Numbered from the stretch's first letter, positions 1 to 8,438 are shown. The stretch is DNA of 52,595 bases from an uncultured Collinsella sp. (GCA_937923795.1 CALDWI010000081.1:1-52595), one strand, 5' to 3'. The notes: generated from the sequence alone by a model not told the origin. Numbers and translations: made by a program.

Positions 1-55
1 CAATGTCGATAACCCAGCCAGACTCTACATCGGAGGCAACCCTGGTAACGAGCTG
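1..55. repeat. Terminal overlap, left copy (circular contig)
   Basis: These 55 bases are identical to the last 55 bases of the window (52541-52595). The tail gene reads in frame across the join. The length suggests an assembly k-mer overlap of a circular or circularly permuted molecule, not a biological terminal repeat. Confidence 0.95.
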
Positions 56-1153
56 TCTATCTCCACTGGCACAGGTGGCGGTTTCGTAGACTGTGATCCC
101 GGTCAGGGAAACAGGATCAAGGTCGTTGTCAAATACAAGACACAGTCTGGCAACAACATCGTCACGCTGCTTTGCGACAATCCAAACTCTCAAAAGGAGT
201 TCCGTTACAATCTCGTAGAGAACAACGTCAGTCTCTCATCCGAGCAGTCTGTCAAAGGATGGCAGGCTGAGCATGTCTCAGGTGCTGTCGGATGCAAGTC
301 TCCTTATGGTGCTGTGGTGGCCGCAGATGGCCTGTACGCCGTGTCTAGATTCGGTCTGGCTCTCACTACGCTCACAATGGAATACAACTCTCAGATCCGG
401 GCTCAGTACGTCTCAGACGCTATCGAGCCTGTGTTCACAGACCAGGTTGGAAACGAGTTCTCCGACGCCGTGCTTATCGAGATGAACGACAAGCTCTACC
501 TTGTGTTCGGCAGCCATGCCACTGGATCCCTCGATGAGAATTATCTTGAGGGAATCATCTTCTGCTACGACATCGACGGCAAAGCATGGTGGACGACGAC
601 GATGCAAAACGAGGATCCTATCATATCCATCGTTCCGCTTGACTACGAATCTGCTCGCGAAGGCTTGATATGCCTTACTAAAAACTACGCGAGCTTCATT
701 CCGCTTACGAAACCTGACAAGCCAGAAGACGAACCTGTCGATTTCTACATGCAGTCCGGTCGTATCGGCGTCGCCCAACCTCTTAACGGATTGCAGAACC
801 TTGTGCAACTTGAGTTCAGGTTCGATTACTTCTGCGGTTCAATGGAGATAAAGCTGGTTGGAATCGACCAACTTGGTAGGAAAGTTACCACAACCAAGCG
901 AATAAACCACGAAACTCCGGTGTATAACCTCGCTGAATACATGCGAGTCGATCTGAAGCTTGAGAGCTATACCTTGTCTTTCAGGGGCAAAGCACGGTTC
1001 AGGATGACCCATTTCATGGCTAAAACCTTCAACCTCACGAACAAGCGGGGCATTGTCTGGGGTTTCGATTCTTCTCAGGGACTGCACTCGGACAACGACA
1101 TCCGAGTTTACATAAAAGACTACAACGATCTGAAGCAAGCAATCATCCCGTAA
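2..1153 (+). CDS. Tail nozzle/tail tubular B-like protein, C-terminal part
   Basis: The frame is open from the first bases of the window. It is the continuation of the gene starting at 51453; across the circular join the whole protein is 746 residues, and 365 of them are new here (from base 56). A stretch around 295-430 reads as ADGLYAVSRFGLAL and then QYVSDAIEPVF, the kind of sequence found in the beta-rich tail tubular B/nozzle proteins of short-tailed phages, which close the tail below the adaptor. It ends at TAA, 12 bases before the next gene with its own AAGGAGG site. The family call rests on order (adaptor, then this gene) and on sequence flavour; a tail hub or stabilisation protein is the alternative. 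Confidence 0.7.
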   Translation, partial: NVDNPARLYIGGNPGNELSISTGTGGGFVDCDPGQGNRIKVVVKYKTQSGNNIVTLLCDNPNSQKEFRYNLVENNVSLSSEQSVKGWQAEHVSGAVGCKSPYGAVVAADGLYAVSRFGLALTTLTMEYNSQIRAQYVSDAIEPVFTDQVGNEFSDAVLIEMNDKLYLVFGSHATGSLDENYLEGIIFCYDIDGKAWWTTTMQNEDPIISIVPLDYESAREGLICLTKNYASFIPLTKPDKPEDEPVDFYMQSGRIGVAQPLNGLQNLVQLEFRFDYFCGSMEIKLVGIDQLGRKVTTTKRINHETPVYNLAEYMRVDLKLESYTLSFRGKARFRMTHFMAKTFNLTNKRGIVWGFDSSQGLHSDNDIRVYIKDYNDLKQAIIP

Positions 1154-1165
1154 GGAGGAAACGAA

Positions 1166-1915
1166 ATGGGTTATCGAAGAATCAAGCCGCCTGAACATCA
1201 TCATCGTCGAGATATGGATAACAAAACGACTGGCGGCGTCATCTTTCTGGAACCTGGAACGACGGCTAAGTTCTCCATTCCCTGTTGGTATCGTATGGTA
1301 GGCTGGCCTATCCAGGTACATGGGCACAACCGAGACTTCCATGATTGGCTCGGCTGGCCTACGCCTGATCATCCTGACCATAGCTGCCAAGAATGGGACT
1401 ACGACCACTCCTGCTGCCGCCATGGTCACGCTCACTGCGAACCGAAGAGATGCCACGATTACATCGACATGTGCAAACTCTACCCTATTCATCTCAAGAA
1501 GGAAGGGTATGTCGTCAGCTGTGATGTTTCCGATATTCCTATTCCTCAGAACATTTACTTGAGATACATGGACCTCATCAATTGGGATCAGCCTGATGAA
1601 ACCGACTTGAAAAAGGCATTCGATAAGATGAGCGAGGATGAGTTCCACGCTTATCGCAAGTGGTACATTTCGCAGATGATGCAAGTCTCAGCCGAACCGT
1701 CGATTAGAAACGGTTCCGATTGGATTATCGATGTTAAGATCAATGCGATCAAAGCTGCAACCGAGATGCCTCCGTTCGATGAAGCGGAGAAGCTTGTCAC
1801 TGTTTTTGCTTCGAGAGCTTTCGACGACGGCAGTTCCAATTTGAAACGAGAAGTCGTCGGAAAGTTTATCGTCAAGGTTAATGATCCTGGTCAAGTCAGC
1901 GGTGGTGCTCGATGA
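1166..1915 (+). CDS. His/Cys-rich tail protein
   Basis: 249 residues, start set by AAGGAGG eight bases upstream. Family not recognised. The N-terminal third holds PPEHHHRR and then a dense His/Cys/Asp cluster at about residues 50-95 (HPDHSCQEWDYDHSCCRHGH and a following C-x3-C-x6-C), which looks metal-binding. The rest is mixed alpha/beta without a clear motif. It lies directly after the nozzle gene and its stop overlaps the next start (ATGA), so it is probably a translationally coupled tail or fibre-attachment component. The PPEH start resembles the PEHAGHD motif of the proteins at 2434 and 50188. Confidence 0.65.
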   Translation: MGYRRIKPPEHHHRRDMDNKTTGGVIFLEPGTTAKFSIPCWYRMVGWPIQVHGHNRDFHDWLGWPTPDHPDHSCQEWDYDHSCCRHGHAHCEPKRCHDYIDMCKLYPIHLKKEGYVVSCDVSDIPIPQNIYLRYMDLINWDQPDETDLKKAFDKMSEDEFHAYRKWYISQMMQVSAEPSIRNGSDWIIDVKINAIKAATEMPPFDEAEKLVTVFASRAFDDGSSNLKREVVGKFIVKVNDPGQVSGGAR

Positions 1916-2424
1916 GAGTGACGGACGCGCGGCAACCTATCGTGGTTCTTGGCGGGATCTACCCTCAAGATCGCGTTGTCGTTAGAAACAACGAGTCAAC
2001 GACAATCATGTCGATGCTGTACACCGAGAAGCCGTCCTCGCTCATGGCGGTCTCGTGGCAGGAATACGGTCCTATCGTCGCAGGAGAGATGGGCTACGAA
2101 AGAACTGCTTGGGACGCAGGCTACATCTACAAGATTCCTCTCAACCAAGAGCAGTGGGACTATCTCGAAGTCCTGCTCGATTACAGTGATTGGCCTCCTG
2201 AGCTATCTGATCAACATGATAACGTCGATGTTCTTGTCAGTAAGAAAGCGGAGGATGATTGGGAGATGTTCATCAAGGTCAAACCTAAGCTTACGAAAAA
2301 GCTGAAACGTGCTATGGACCTTCCGTTCTCAGTGCGGTATTCCTCAGCAGATGGTATGCTGTCTTCAATAGTTGCTGCTGGAACGATTACCATCTACAAC
2401 CAAAACGATCCATGGAAACCATAG
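1912..2424 (+). CDS. Conserved tail-region protein
   Basis: 170 residues, ATG overlapping the previous TGA by four bases. Family not recognised. The sequence is compact, soluble and beta-rich (for example RQPIVVLGGIYPQDRVVV near the N-terminus) with no membrane segment or coiled coil. Its position between the His/Cys-rich protein and two fibre genes suggests a small structural or fibre-connecting protein. Confidence 0.6.
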   Translation: MRVTDARQPIVVLGGIYPQDRVVVRNNESTTIMSMLYTEKPSSLMAVSWQEYGPIVAGEMGYERTAWDAGYIYKIPLNQEQWDYLEVLLDYSDWPPELSDQHDNVDVLVSKKAEDDWEMFIKVKPKLTKKLKRAMDLPFSVRYSSADGMLSSIVAAGTITIYNQNDPWKP

Positions 2425-2433
2425 GAGGACAAT

Positions 2434-3993
2434 ATGAACTGTCAATATCCACCTGAGCACGCAGGACACGATCCCCACGAGCTCAGCTGCGAGGAATACC
2501 ATCACCGTCATCCGATCGATCGAGCTGCGCCCGACTGCGATGATCAACTCCCGATGATCTCTACCGTTGGTCGCGGCCCTCAGGGTTACGGTTACAAGGT
2601 TGAGATCTCCGATCCAGACACCTGCACAGAAACATATTTGGAGGGATTTCTCTATGATCCGATTACGGGAGAGTATAAGAGTGAGTGGAAATCTGAGAAC
2701 ATCAACGGCGGTGAACTGTCGTATCAATACAATCTCAGGCCACATACGATCCCTCGCACATTTACAATCACGTTCATCTACCGTAGACCCGGTCGATGCG
2801 AATGGTCCTGGACCACTCCTGCCATCCCTTACGTGTGGACTCTTGATCCTGCTGGCACTCCTGACGAGGATCCTGACCACGTTGTTGGCTCCGGTATCGC
2901 AACCCTGATGGTGAAGACCGTCCATGAAGGCGAATGGAATTACGAGCCTACTCCCGATGGATTCGACAAGGCCACTGGCAATAGTCACCATGAGCGTCTC
3001 TGGTATCCTATGGGACCTGACGGTATTCGCACTACGCGCGATCAGTTCAACGCTCCTAAGGCTGGCGAAGGCTGGTCGGCTACGCTCGTGTTCGGTCGAG
3101 GCAACGGCGACATGGGCGGCACGATCGACGTTCCTGACTTCCAGGATCTCGCTGACTTCATGGGCATGTCGAAGACGGACATCATCTATAACATTCTCGA
3201 TAAGGGGGAGATGACAAGGTTCCCTGATGGAATCGATGCTTCCGATTATACCGACTGGGTACTGAAGCACATGCACAAGGACATGGGCTTCTTTGAAGGT
3301 GCTGACCATGACTGGACCGATGACTTCGGTGGGCAACCGAACATCAAGGCGTATATCGATTGGGCTATCAAGAACGCTATCACGAACCTTACCACGCCTG
3401 ATCCTGGTAACCCACTTGCTAACTTGCTTCCGAAGCCTGTTCGTTATGTATCCGGCAACGATACTGATGAAAATAATGATACGTCGTACGTTACCTACGA
3501 TAAGATGATTACCGACCAAGATGTTCTCGATGGTGGCAAGACGATGGGCGTAGATGGTTCCGGTAAGGTCAATGTTAAGTGGGTAGTCATCCGATCCGAA
3601 GTTGGGATATGTCTAGGCAAGGTCTCTATCAAGAACCCGATGTCCACTGGCGTTTCGTTCTCCGTTACCTTCGATATGAGTGGTCTTGTTTGTTACGAGG
3701 AAGGGGATTACAAAAATAAGAACCTTCCGAAAAACTCCTTCCCATCTTGGCAGTGTGGACTTTCCCGAGGCGATGGCACTAATTGGATCAGGAACTTCTT
3801 TGGTTCGGTTACTTCTTCGGGTGCAGAGGTTGTCATCCCCTACAATAAAAACTGTACTGGAAACGACTATGCAGACCTTACCGTCGGAGGATATCGATCT
3901 GGCGACCAGGATGCTACGATGACCTGCACTGGGCATCTCAATGCGGGAAGTCAGATTAACCTTACTGTTCCGTATTTCTTCGGTAACTACTAG
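2434..3993 (+). CDS. Tail fibre/receptor-binding protein, type 1
   Basis: 519 residues, preceded by AGGAGG. The N-terminus is His/Cys-rich (PPEHAGHDPHE, then CEEYHHRH) and is followed at about residues 35-50 by CDDQLPMISTVGRGPQGYG. The same module opens the next gene at 4007, so it probably anchors both proteins to the same tail site. The middle carries PFAM-like phage fibre flavour with many Gly, Asp and Trp residues (PDGFDKATGN, NGDMGGTIDVPDFQDLADFM), and the C-terminal 120 residues form a predicted beta-sandwich-like stretch suited to host binding. No enzyme motif was found. The function is inferred from position and architecture. Confidence 0.65.
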   Translation: MNCQYPPEHAGHDPHELSCEEYHHRHPIDRAAPDCDDQLPMISTVGRGPQGYGYKVEISDPDTCTETYLEGFLYDPITGEYKSEWKSENINGGELSYQYNLRPHTIPRTFTITFIYRRPGRCEWSWTTPAIPYVWTLDPAGTPDEDPDHVVGSGIATLMVKTVHEGEWNYEPTPDGFDKATGNSHHERLWYPMGPDGIRTTRDQFNAPKAGEGWSATLVFGRGNGDMGGTIDVPDFQDLADFMGMSKTDIIYNILDKGEMTRFPDGIDASDYTDWVLKHMHKDMGFFEGADHDWTDDFGGQPNIKAYIDWAIKNAITNLTTPDPGNPLANLLPKPVRYVSGNDTDENNDTSYVTYDKMITDQDVLDGGKTMGVDGSGKVNVKWVVIRSEVGICLGKVSIKNPMSTGVSFSVTFDMSGLVCYEEGDYKNKNLPKNSFPSWQCGLSRGDGTNWIRNFFGSVTSSGAEVVIPYNKNCTGNDYADLTVGGYRSGDQDATMTCTGHLNAGSQINLTVPYFFGNY

Positions 3994-4006
3994 GAAAGGA
4001 GGGATT

Positions 4007-5419
4007 ATGTACCCTTACGAACCTTATAGCGGAACTCACCCGGCTCCGTACTGGCTTCGTGATGATTGCCATGCAAAGCATTACCGCGAACCTGATATGA
4101 ACAGCTTCTCCTGTGATGATCAGCTTCCGCTTATCTCCTCCATCGGTCGAGGCCCTAGGGGGGCAGGCATCACGGCAAAGCTGCTGAAAGATTCCGATAC
4201 CGAGTATGTTTTCTCCGTTGTCGATGATGTGACAGGTGAGCAGGTGTTCCAGTCTCCGAACCTGGCGCCTACTATCGTAAGCATCAATGCTCCAAAGCAT
4301 ACTCCCATCGCAGGTGAGAACTACCCTATCACGTTCTCTATGCGACGTGGAACCGATGTCAGCGAGTACACAGTCGATATTCCGTCGGGTGCCCAAGGCT
4401 CGCTTATCTACTGCCTTGAGGATCCGATTCATCTGAACAGCACTACGGAAAACGAAAGTAGCGGGATGTGGTTCAAACTCGCAAACCTTGGCGATACGAC
4501 GTTCCGAACTACGATCGATCATCTGCTTATCTATGGTGAGCATGACTGGAACGGCAAGCCTATTCCGCGAGTAAACGACATTATCTTCTGCCCCTACTGG
4601 GCAAAGACCAATGGAGGAGGCAATTCTATCGGTGTGTCGTTCGGCACCATCGAAGCTGTTGAAAACGGTTACGTCGTATGGACTGCGCGTACTTTCATTC
4701 CGAGTCTCGATATCTCCGTCTCTGCTGACGGAACTTGGGTTGTCGGCGGTATTGATACCCTCGTTAAAGCAGCTGGCAAGGATGGCTCTCCTGCCTCTAT
4801 GGAGATCGGTAGCGTACAGGAGACCATGCAGCCTACTGCTACGATCGAGAAAGTACCGCTGAAAGAGAATACCTGGAAGCTCAACCTGGGCCTTCCTCGC
4901 GGTGCAGACGGAAAGACCCTGAACATCCGCAGTGGAAAGTACACTGAGGCAACCCTGCCTCCGTTTGTCGATACTCCTGTGAACGATGCCTTTATCGTGG
5001 ACGATAAGGACAACCGCTTCGACCTCTACATCAGGGGAGCCGAGCCTGTAAGCACTGATAATGGAGGGCCTTGGACCATTGTGGAAAACTGGCAAGGTAT
5101 CCAGGGATACTCCATCAGGGTGCTCCGCGACACTTATTCGCTAGCCGAGGAGCCACTCCACATCCCATCAGATCAAGTTGACTTCATGCTCACTCCATCT
5201 ATGGGCGTAATCGACGGTGACCTCATTATAGACAGCGAGTTGTCTATAGGTGTGGTATCTTCTGTGGAAGATGGTTCTGGTGATTACTTAGTTACTAGAG
5301 TTACAGCAAAAATGACGGAACGTATTGAAGCTTTAGAAACTAGGCTCACTACTATTGAAGAGATTCTCAACAATAGAACAATCAATAAAGACATCGATAA
5401 AATGTTTTCAACTGAATGA
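4007..5419 (+). CDS. Tail fibre/receptor-binding protein, type 2
   Basis: 470 residues. The start at 4007 is chosen over upstream in-frame codons because of AAAGGAGGG just before it. Residues 30-50 (CDDQLPLISSIGRGPRGAG) repeat the N-terminal module of the 2434 protein. At about 315 there is LPRGADGKTLN, like the GADG linkers of phage fibres, and residues near the end form a short coiled coil (ERIEALETRLTTIEEIL) followed by NKDIDKMFSTE. The terminal DIDKMF occurs again at the end of the 6606 protein. Probably a trimeric host-binding fibre. Its stop overlaps the next start (ATGA). Confidence 0.7.
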   Translation: MYPYEPYSGTHPAPYWLRDDCHAKHYREPDMNSFSCDDQLPLISSIGRGPRGAGITAKLLKDSDTEYVFSVVDDVTGEQVFQSPNLAPTIVSINAPKHTPIAGENYPITFSMRRGTDVSEYTVDIPSGAQGSLIYCLEDPIHLNSTTENESSGMWFKLANLGDTTFRTTIDHLLIYGEHDWNGKPIPRVNDIIFCPYWAKTNGGGNSIGVSFGTIEAVENGYVVWTARTFIPSLDISVSADGTWVVGGIDTLVKAAGKDGSPASMEIGSVQETMQPTATIEKVPLKENTWKLNLGLPRGADGKTLNIRSGKYTEATLPPFVDTPVNDAFIVDDKDNRFDLYIRGAEPVSTDNGGPWTIVENWQGIQGYSIRVLRDTYSLAEEPLHIPSDQVDFMLTPSMGVIDGDLIIDSELSIGVVSSVEDGSGDYLVTRVTAKMTERIEALETRLTTIEEILNNRTINKDIDKMFSTE

Positions 5420-5919
5420 AAGAAATAAAGATGGCAAAAGATCCCGTAGTTAGCCCTACACCAATAAATAAGATGGTTCTTCTCGATCAGCTAAAGCGAT
5501 ATAACGAGAATATCAAAGAGTGGGCGAAAAATGAATTCTTTACGAGCTATAATGCACATAATATGATTGACAGATTGTTCGGGATTGGCTACGTGTGGAT
5601 ATCCTACACCAACACATCGCCGGCCAGCTTGGTTGGAGGCACGTGGACACCTATCACGGGACGTTTCCCATACTTTAACGCTGGCACTGACACTGGCGGT
5701 GCCAACTCTCAAACGCTGTCAATCGCGCAAATGCCAGCTCACAAGCACAAATTGGGCTTGAAATACGGCAACGACTGGGTGGAGGACAGTTGGAACTGGA
5801 GCGTGTCGTCCTCGAATATGTTCACCACGGATGCGGAAACGGAGTCGGTAGGTGGGGGACAGCCGTATAACAATATGCCTGCGTATCAGACTCTTTATGC
5901 ATGGCGTAGGGTCGCATAA
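5416..5919 (+). CDS. Tail collar/fibre-tip protein
   Basis: 167 residues. The C-terminal two thirds match the common phage tail-collar tip: GTWTPITGRFPYFNAGTD, then SIAQMPAHKHK and YNNMPAYQTLYAWRRVA. The N-terminus has LLDQLKRYNENIKEWA, which recurs in altered form in the 6606 protein (LPQLQRYDEKIKGWA). This is typical of an oligomerising anchor joined to an interchangeable tip. The ATG at 5416 overlaps the previous stop; an internal ATG at 5431 is possible. Acts at the host surface as part of the fibre. Confidence 0.8.
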   Translation: MKEIKMAKDPVVSPTPINKMVLLDQLKRYNENIKEWAKNEFFTSYNAHNMIDRLFGIGYVWISYTNTSPASLVGGTWTPITGRFPYFNAGTDTGGANSQTLSIAQMPAHKHKLGLKYGNDWVEDSWNWSVSSSNMFTTDAETESVGGGQPYNNMPAYQTLYAWRRVA

Positions 5920-5937
5920 CAGGAAGGAAAGAATGAA

Positions 5938-6474
5938 ATGATAGTATACAACGAGAGCGGAAACCGAATCGAAGAGTACGACATCAACAAGGGATATCTG
6001 ACTCGCAAGAGTAAGCCAGTGGAACATCAATGGGTAGTCGATTCCGAGGAACAGGGCGAGTGGGTTACAATTAAGGAGTATCCCGAAACCGGTGGTAAGG
6101 ACGTTGAATGGCGAGTAACTGCTGAAGAGCGTGGACACTGGAAGACTACGGACGCTGATGGAAATGAAGTCACGGACTTCGACGGCAATATTAGCGATGA
6201 CTGGCCGCACGACACACTCATTCCTGATATCTTCGAGTATTCTGTATATCATGCCTATACGAACACTGAACTTGCAGAGCTTGCGAAAAAAAAGATGAAG
6301 GAGGAGCAGGCAATTCAGGAGGCGAAGGAAAAGGCTGAGATTGCATCAACTCTGCCTGACGCGGTAGCCGATCTGTCGGAACAGGTGTCAAGCAATGCTA
6401 CTGATTATTCCGACCTGTCTGACGCAGTTGCAGAGCTATCAGCTCTCGTAAGTAACCTGGCTGAGACGAAGTAA
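5938..6474 (+). CDS. Fibre-associated protein with C-terminal coiled coil
   Basis: 178 residues, start preceded by AGGAAGGAAAG. The opening MIVYNESGNRIEEYDINKGYL resembles small proteins that lie after fibre genes in Gram-positive phages and end in GYL-type motifs. The C-terminal 80 residues are charged and helical (ELAKKKMKEEQAIQEAKEK, then two DLS/ELS heptad stretches), consistent with a coiled coil. It may be a fibre chaperone or a minor structural protein. No catalytic motif is visible. Confidence 0.6.
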   Translation: MIVYNESGNRIEEYDINKGYLTRKSKPVEHQWVVDSEEQGEWVTIKEYPETGGKDVEWRVTAEERGHWKTTDADGNEVTDFDGNISDDWPHDTLIPDIFEYSVYHAYTNTELAELAKKKMKEEQAIQEAKEKAEIASTLPDAVADLSEQVSSNATDYSDLSDAVAELSALVSNLAETK

Positions 6475-6488
6475 ATTGGAGGTGAACA

Positions 6489-6593
6489 ATGGTTAAGTTT
6501 TGGTTCAAACGCATCAAGGGCGATATCAAGAGAATCGAGGAAGTTCCCGAACTCTGGAGGGAAAAGGTAAGAAAGATGATTGAACAAGAGTAG
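6489..6593 (+). CDS. Small tail-operon protein (34 aa)
   Basis: ATG at 6489 after GGAGGTGAAC, stop TAG at 6591-6593. The product starts MVKFWFKRIKGDIKR and ends VPELWREKVRKMIEQE. Very short proteins ending in a VPE-W/R-x-V pattern are common between fibre genes and lysis genes of Firmicute and actinobacterial phages, where their job is not known. It fits tightly between two genes with its own ribosome binding site. Confidence 0.6.
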   Translation: MVKFWFKRIKGDIKRIEEVPELWREKVRKMIEQE

Positions 6594-6605
6594 AGGAGGA
6601 CACAA

Positions 6606-7493
6606 ATGACTAACACAGACAAAATCGTATATCTGCCGCAATTGCAGCGGTACGACGAGAAAATCAAGGGGTGGGCAGACGGTAAGTTCCTCAAGAAAAC
6701 CGATGCCTATTCTCTCCCCAGCGCAACCACGACCACGCTTGGCGGCGTGAAGATCGGCACGGGACTCAACGTGGCAGCTGATGGAACCGCGTCAGTCAAT
6801 GAAACCTATGTCAATGGGCGCGTTACCGCTGTGGGTGATAAGAAGTACGCATTAAAAACCGATACCCCTGCCGCCATGCCTATGGCAAGTGCAGCTGAGG
6901 CTGGTAAAGTCTATGCTGTTGAGAAGGCTACGGCTGATTCAGTTATGGGCACTGTTAAATACAGCAAAAGTGTTGGACTTGTTCTGACTGATATAGCAGC
7001 AAATTCTATCCAAGAGAACGATCTTAACACTCCGTTGCACAACAAGATTAACAACGCCTCTGCCGACGCATCGACTGCAAAGCAACTTGCTACCCAAAAT
7101 GCAGATGCCATCGCGAACAACATCTACAGCAAGTCCCAGACTTATTCCAAAACTGAAGTAGCCAATAAGGTCTCTGCTGCTCTGACTTCCGCAATCGTTC
7201 CGAAGGGTACCGTTACATACGCGAATCTGCCTACGCCTGCAAAAGCAAACCTTGGTTATATGTACAACGTATCCGATGCGTTCACCACTGACGCACGTTT
7301 CGTTGATGGAGCTGGCAAGAAGTATGAAGCAGGCGCCAACGTGTACGTCGTGGCAGTTACGACGGGTAGCTCTACTGAATATAAGTTTGATGTGTTCATG
7401 GGTTTTGTTGATCTGTCTGGTTATCAGACCAAAGCAGATATGCCAGGTGCTGCAACTAACGAAGATATCGACAAGATGTTTGCTGCTTCGTAG
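6606..7493 (+). CDS. Tail fibre/tail protein with shared end modules
   Basis: 295 residues after GAGGAGG. Residues 10-27 (LPQLQRYDEKIKGWADG) match the N-terminal module of the 5416 protein, and the last residues (NEDIDKMFAAS) match the C-terminus of the 4007 protein. The middle is Ala/Thr/Val-rich (TTTLGGVKIGTGLNVAADGT), a typical fibre repeat signature, and also holds KGTVTYANLPTPAKANLGYM, a segment often seen in phage tail proteins. It is the last gene before a strong promoter and probably ends the tail operon. Confidence 0.7.
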   Translation: MTNTDKIVYLPQLQRYDEKIKGWADGKFLKKTDAYSLPSATTTTLGGVKIGTGLNVAADGTASVNETYVNGRVTAVGDKKYALKTDTPAAMPMASAAEAGKVYAVEKATADSVMGTVKYSKSVGLVLTDIAANSIQENDLNTPLHNKINNASADASTAKQLATQNADAIANNIYSKSQTYSKTEVANKVSAALTSAIVPKGTVTYANLPTPAKANLGYMYNVSDAFTTDARFVDGAGKKYEAGANVYVVAVTTGSSTEYKFDVFMGFVDLSGYQTKADMPGAATNEDIDKMFAAS

Positions 7494-7532
7494 GAACTCT
7501 AGTCAAATCTATAAATAGCAAGAGGGTTCTTG

Positions 7533-7538
7533 TATAAT
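7533..7538 (+). promoter_or_regulatory. TATAAT -10 box before the lysis region
   Basis: A perfect TATAAT lies in the 106-base gap after the tail operon. No convincing TTGACA is seen 16-18 bases upstream. It is well placed to drive the 7600 gene and the lysis cassette. Confidence 0.6.
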
Positions 7539-7543
7539 TTAAT

Positions 7544-7602
7544 CATAACGTCGGGCGGGCTTTGGTCCGCTCGACCGCGTTTAGAAGACAGGAGTCGTTA
7601 TG
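7544..7602 (+). promoter_or_regulatory. Structured leader pairing with the start codon
   Basis: Just downstream of the TATAAT box, GTCGGGCGG (7550-7558) can pair with CCGCTCGAC (7567-7575) with one G-U pair. In addition CATAACG (7544-7550) is the exact reverse complement of CGTTATG (7596-7602), which contains the ATG of the next gene. The two pairings share only one base and could coexist as a closed leader that hides the start. Confidence 0.55.
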
Positions 7603-7743
7603 AGTTTCAAAGAAGCAGTCAAGAACGTGCAGAAGAGTGGAAAGTATTCCAAGAAGGCGGCAGCTGCTATCGTCGCAAACGCTTCTAGGAACGCAAGCCC
7701 AGAGGCTAAGCGAAAGAATCCTAAGCTCAAGAAGGTCAAGTAA
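7600..7743 (+). CDS. Small basic protein (47 aa)
   Basis: ATG at 7600 with AGGAG upstream, stop TAA at 7741. The product is Lys/Ala-rich: MSFKEAVKNVQKSGKYSKK, then AAAAIVANASRN and a Lys-rich tail KNPKLKKVK. Similar short basic proteins with GK-S-x-x-AAAIVA patterns occur in many phages without known function; DNA or RNA binding is possible from charge alone. Its start codon lies inside the leader hairpin described separately. Confidence 0.65.
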   Translation: MSFKEAVKNVQKSGKYSKKAAAAIVANASRNASPEAKRKNPKLKKVK

Positions 7744-7810
7744 ACTTTCGTTTCTCGGCGTCAGCTGTCATAATCTTCATGTAAGAAAAACCAATAGTTT
7801 AAGGATGGAC

Positions 7811-8032
7811 ATGATGGATTTGGTAGCTGTTTTCGGACCGGCTGTGTTGTCGGCTGTCGTCGGAGCCGGCTCTGCGGTACTGACCTTCTACGCTCAGATT
7901 ACCAACCGCCTCACGAAGTTGGAGACGAAGATGGATGATCTGGACTCGAAGGTTGATAAGCATAACAACGTGATCGAGCGAACTTTCATTCTCGAAGGAA
8001 AGGTCGATCAGTTGGTAAACCACCAGATCTGA
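7811..8032 (+). CDS. Small membrane protein with coiled coil, possible holin partner
   Basis: 73 residues from the ATG at 7811, which has AAGGA five bases upstream; an ATG two codons earlier (7805) is less well placed. Residues 3-27 form one hydrophobic membrane segment (LVAVFGPAVLSAVVGAGSAV). The rest is a heptad-rich helix (RLTKLETKMDDLDSKVDKHN). This layout resembles small one-segment holins and lysis regulators in Gram-positive phages. It lies directly before the two-segment holin. Confidence 0.7.
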   Translation: MMDLVAVFGPAVLSAVVGAGSAVLTFYAQITNRLTKLETKMDDLDSKVDKHNNVIERTFILEGKVDQLVNHQI

Positions 8033-8046
8033 AGGAGGTGTTGAAC

Positions 8047-8283
8047 ATGCTTGACAAGTTTCTGAACGATAACTCCATGACTATGCGCCTTACCCGCACC
8101 ATCGTGCAGGGCATCATCGCTGTGCTCATCGTTGCAGTTCCTCTTGCGGTCGGTGGAGTGATCAAGGACCCGCAGTGGGCGGCAGTCGCCACCGCTGCGA
8201 TCATGGCCGTGCTGAGCCCCATCATGGCGATGCTCAAGAGCGGTAAGCCAGAAGATGGGCTCAAAGACACTGAGGAGGAATAA
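8047..8283 (+). CDS. Holin
   Basis: 78 residues. The ATG at 8047 has AAGGAGG eight bases upstream and is preferred over the GTG at 8038, which lies within that site. Two membrane segments are visible, residues about 18-40 (IVQGIIAVLIVAVPLAVGGV) and 46-65 (WAAVATAAIMAVLSPIMAML), followed by a charged tail DGLKDTEEE. This is the normal plan of a small holin that opens the membrane for the endolysin two genes downstream. The TAA stop overlaps the next ATG by one base. Confidence 0.85.
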   Translation: MLDKFLNDNSMTMRLTRTIVQGIIAVLIVAVPLAVGGVIKDPQWAAVATAAIMAVLSPIMAMLKSGKPEDGLKDTEEE

Positions 8284-8438
8284 TGAACAAAAGCGAAAGC
8301 GATCTCATGAAGGAGTTCGTCGAGGCAGGACGTGGCTCTGGCGACGGTCCTGATGATGAACATGAGGTGAAGGAGGCCGAGTATGTCAGCAGCAAAGAAC
8401 GTCCTGTACTGCGCCCGGCAGTGGATCGGGTACAGTAG
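8283..8438 (+). CDS. Small acidic protein overlapping the endolysin start (51 aa)
   Basis: ATG at 8283 shares a base with the holin stop (TAATG) and has GAGGAGG upstream. The product begins MNKSESDLMKEFVEAGRGSG and is acidic in its middle. It extends 56 bases into the endolysin gene in another frame, ending at TAG 8436-8438. The ribosome binding site and coupling support translation; the function is unknown, and regulation of lysis is only a guess from place. Confidence 0.5.
   Translation: MNKSESDLMKEFVEAGRGSGDGPDDEHEVKEAEYVSSKERPVLRPAVDRVQ

Noticed and set aside
1..55. Biological direct terminal repeat
   Set aside because: Exactly 55 bases and lying inside a gene; more likely an assembly overlap of a circular or permuted genome.
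839..1684. Long minus-strand frame antisense to tail genes
   Set aside because: It is a shadow of the nozzle and 1166 genes, with no ribosome site and poor composition. The same holds for the other long antisense frames, for example 2365-3519, 3962-5095 and 47844-49439.
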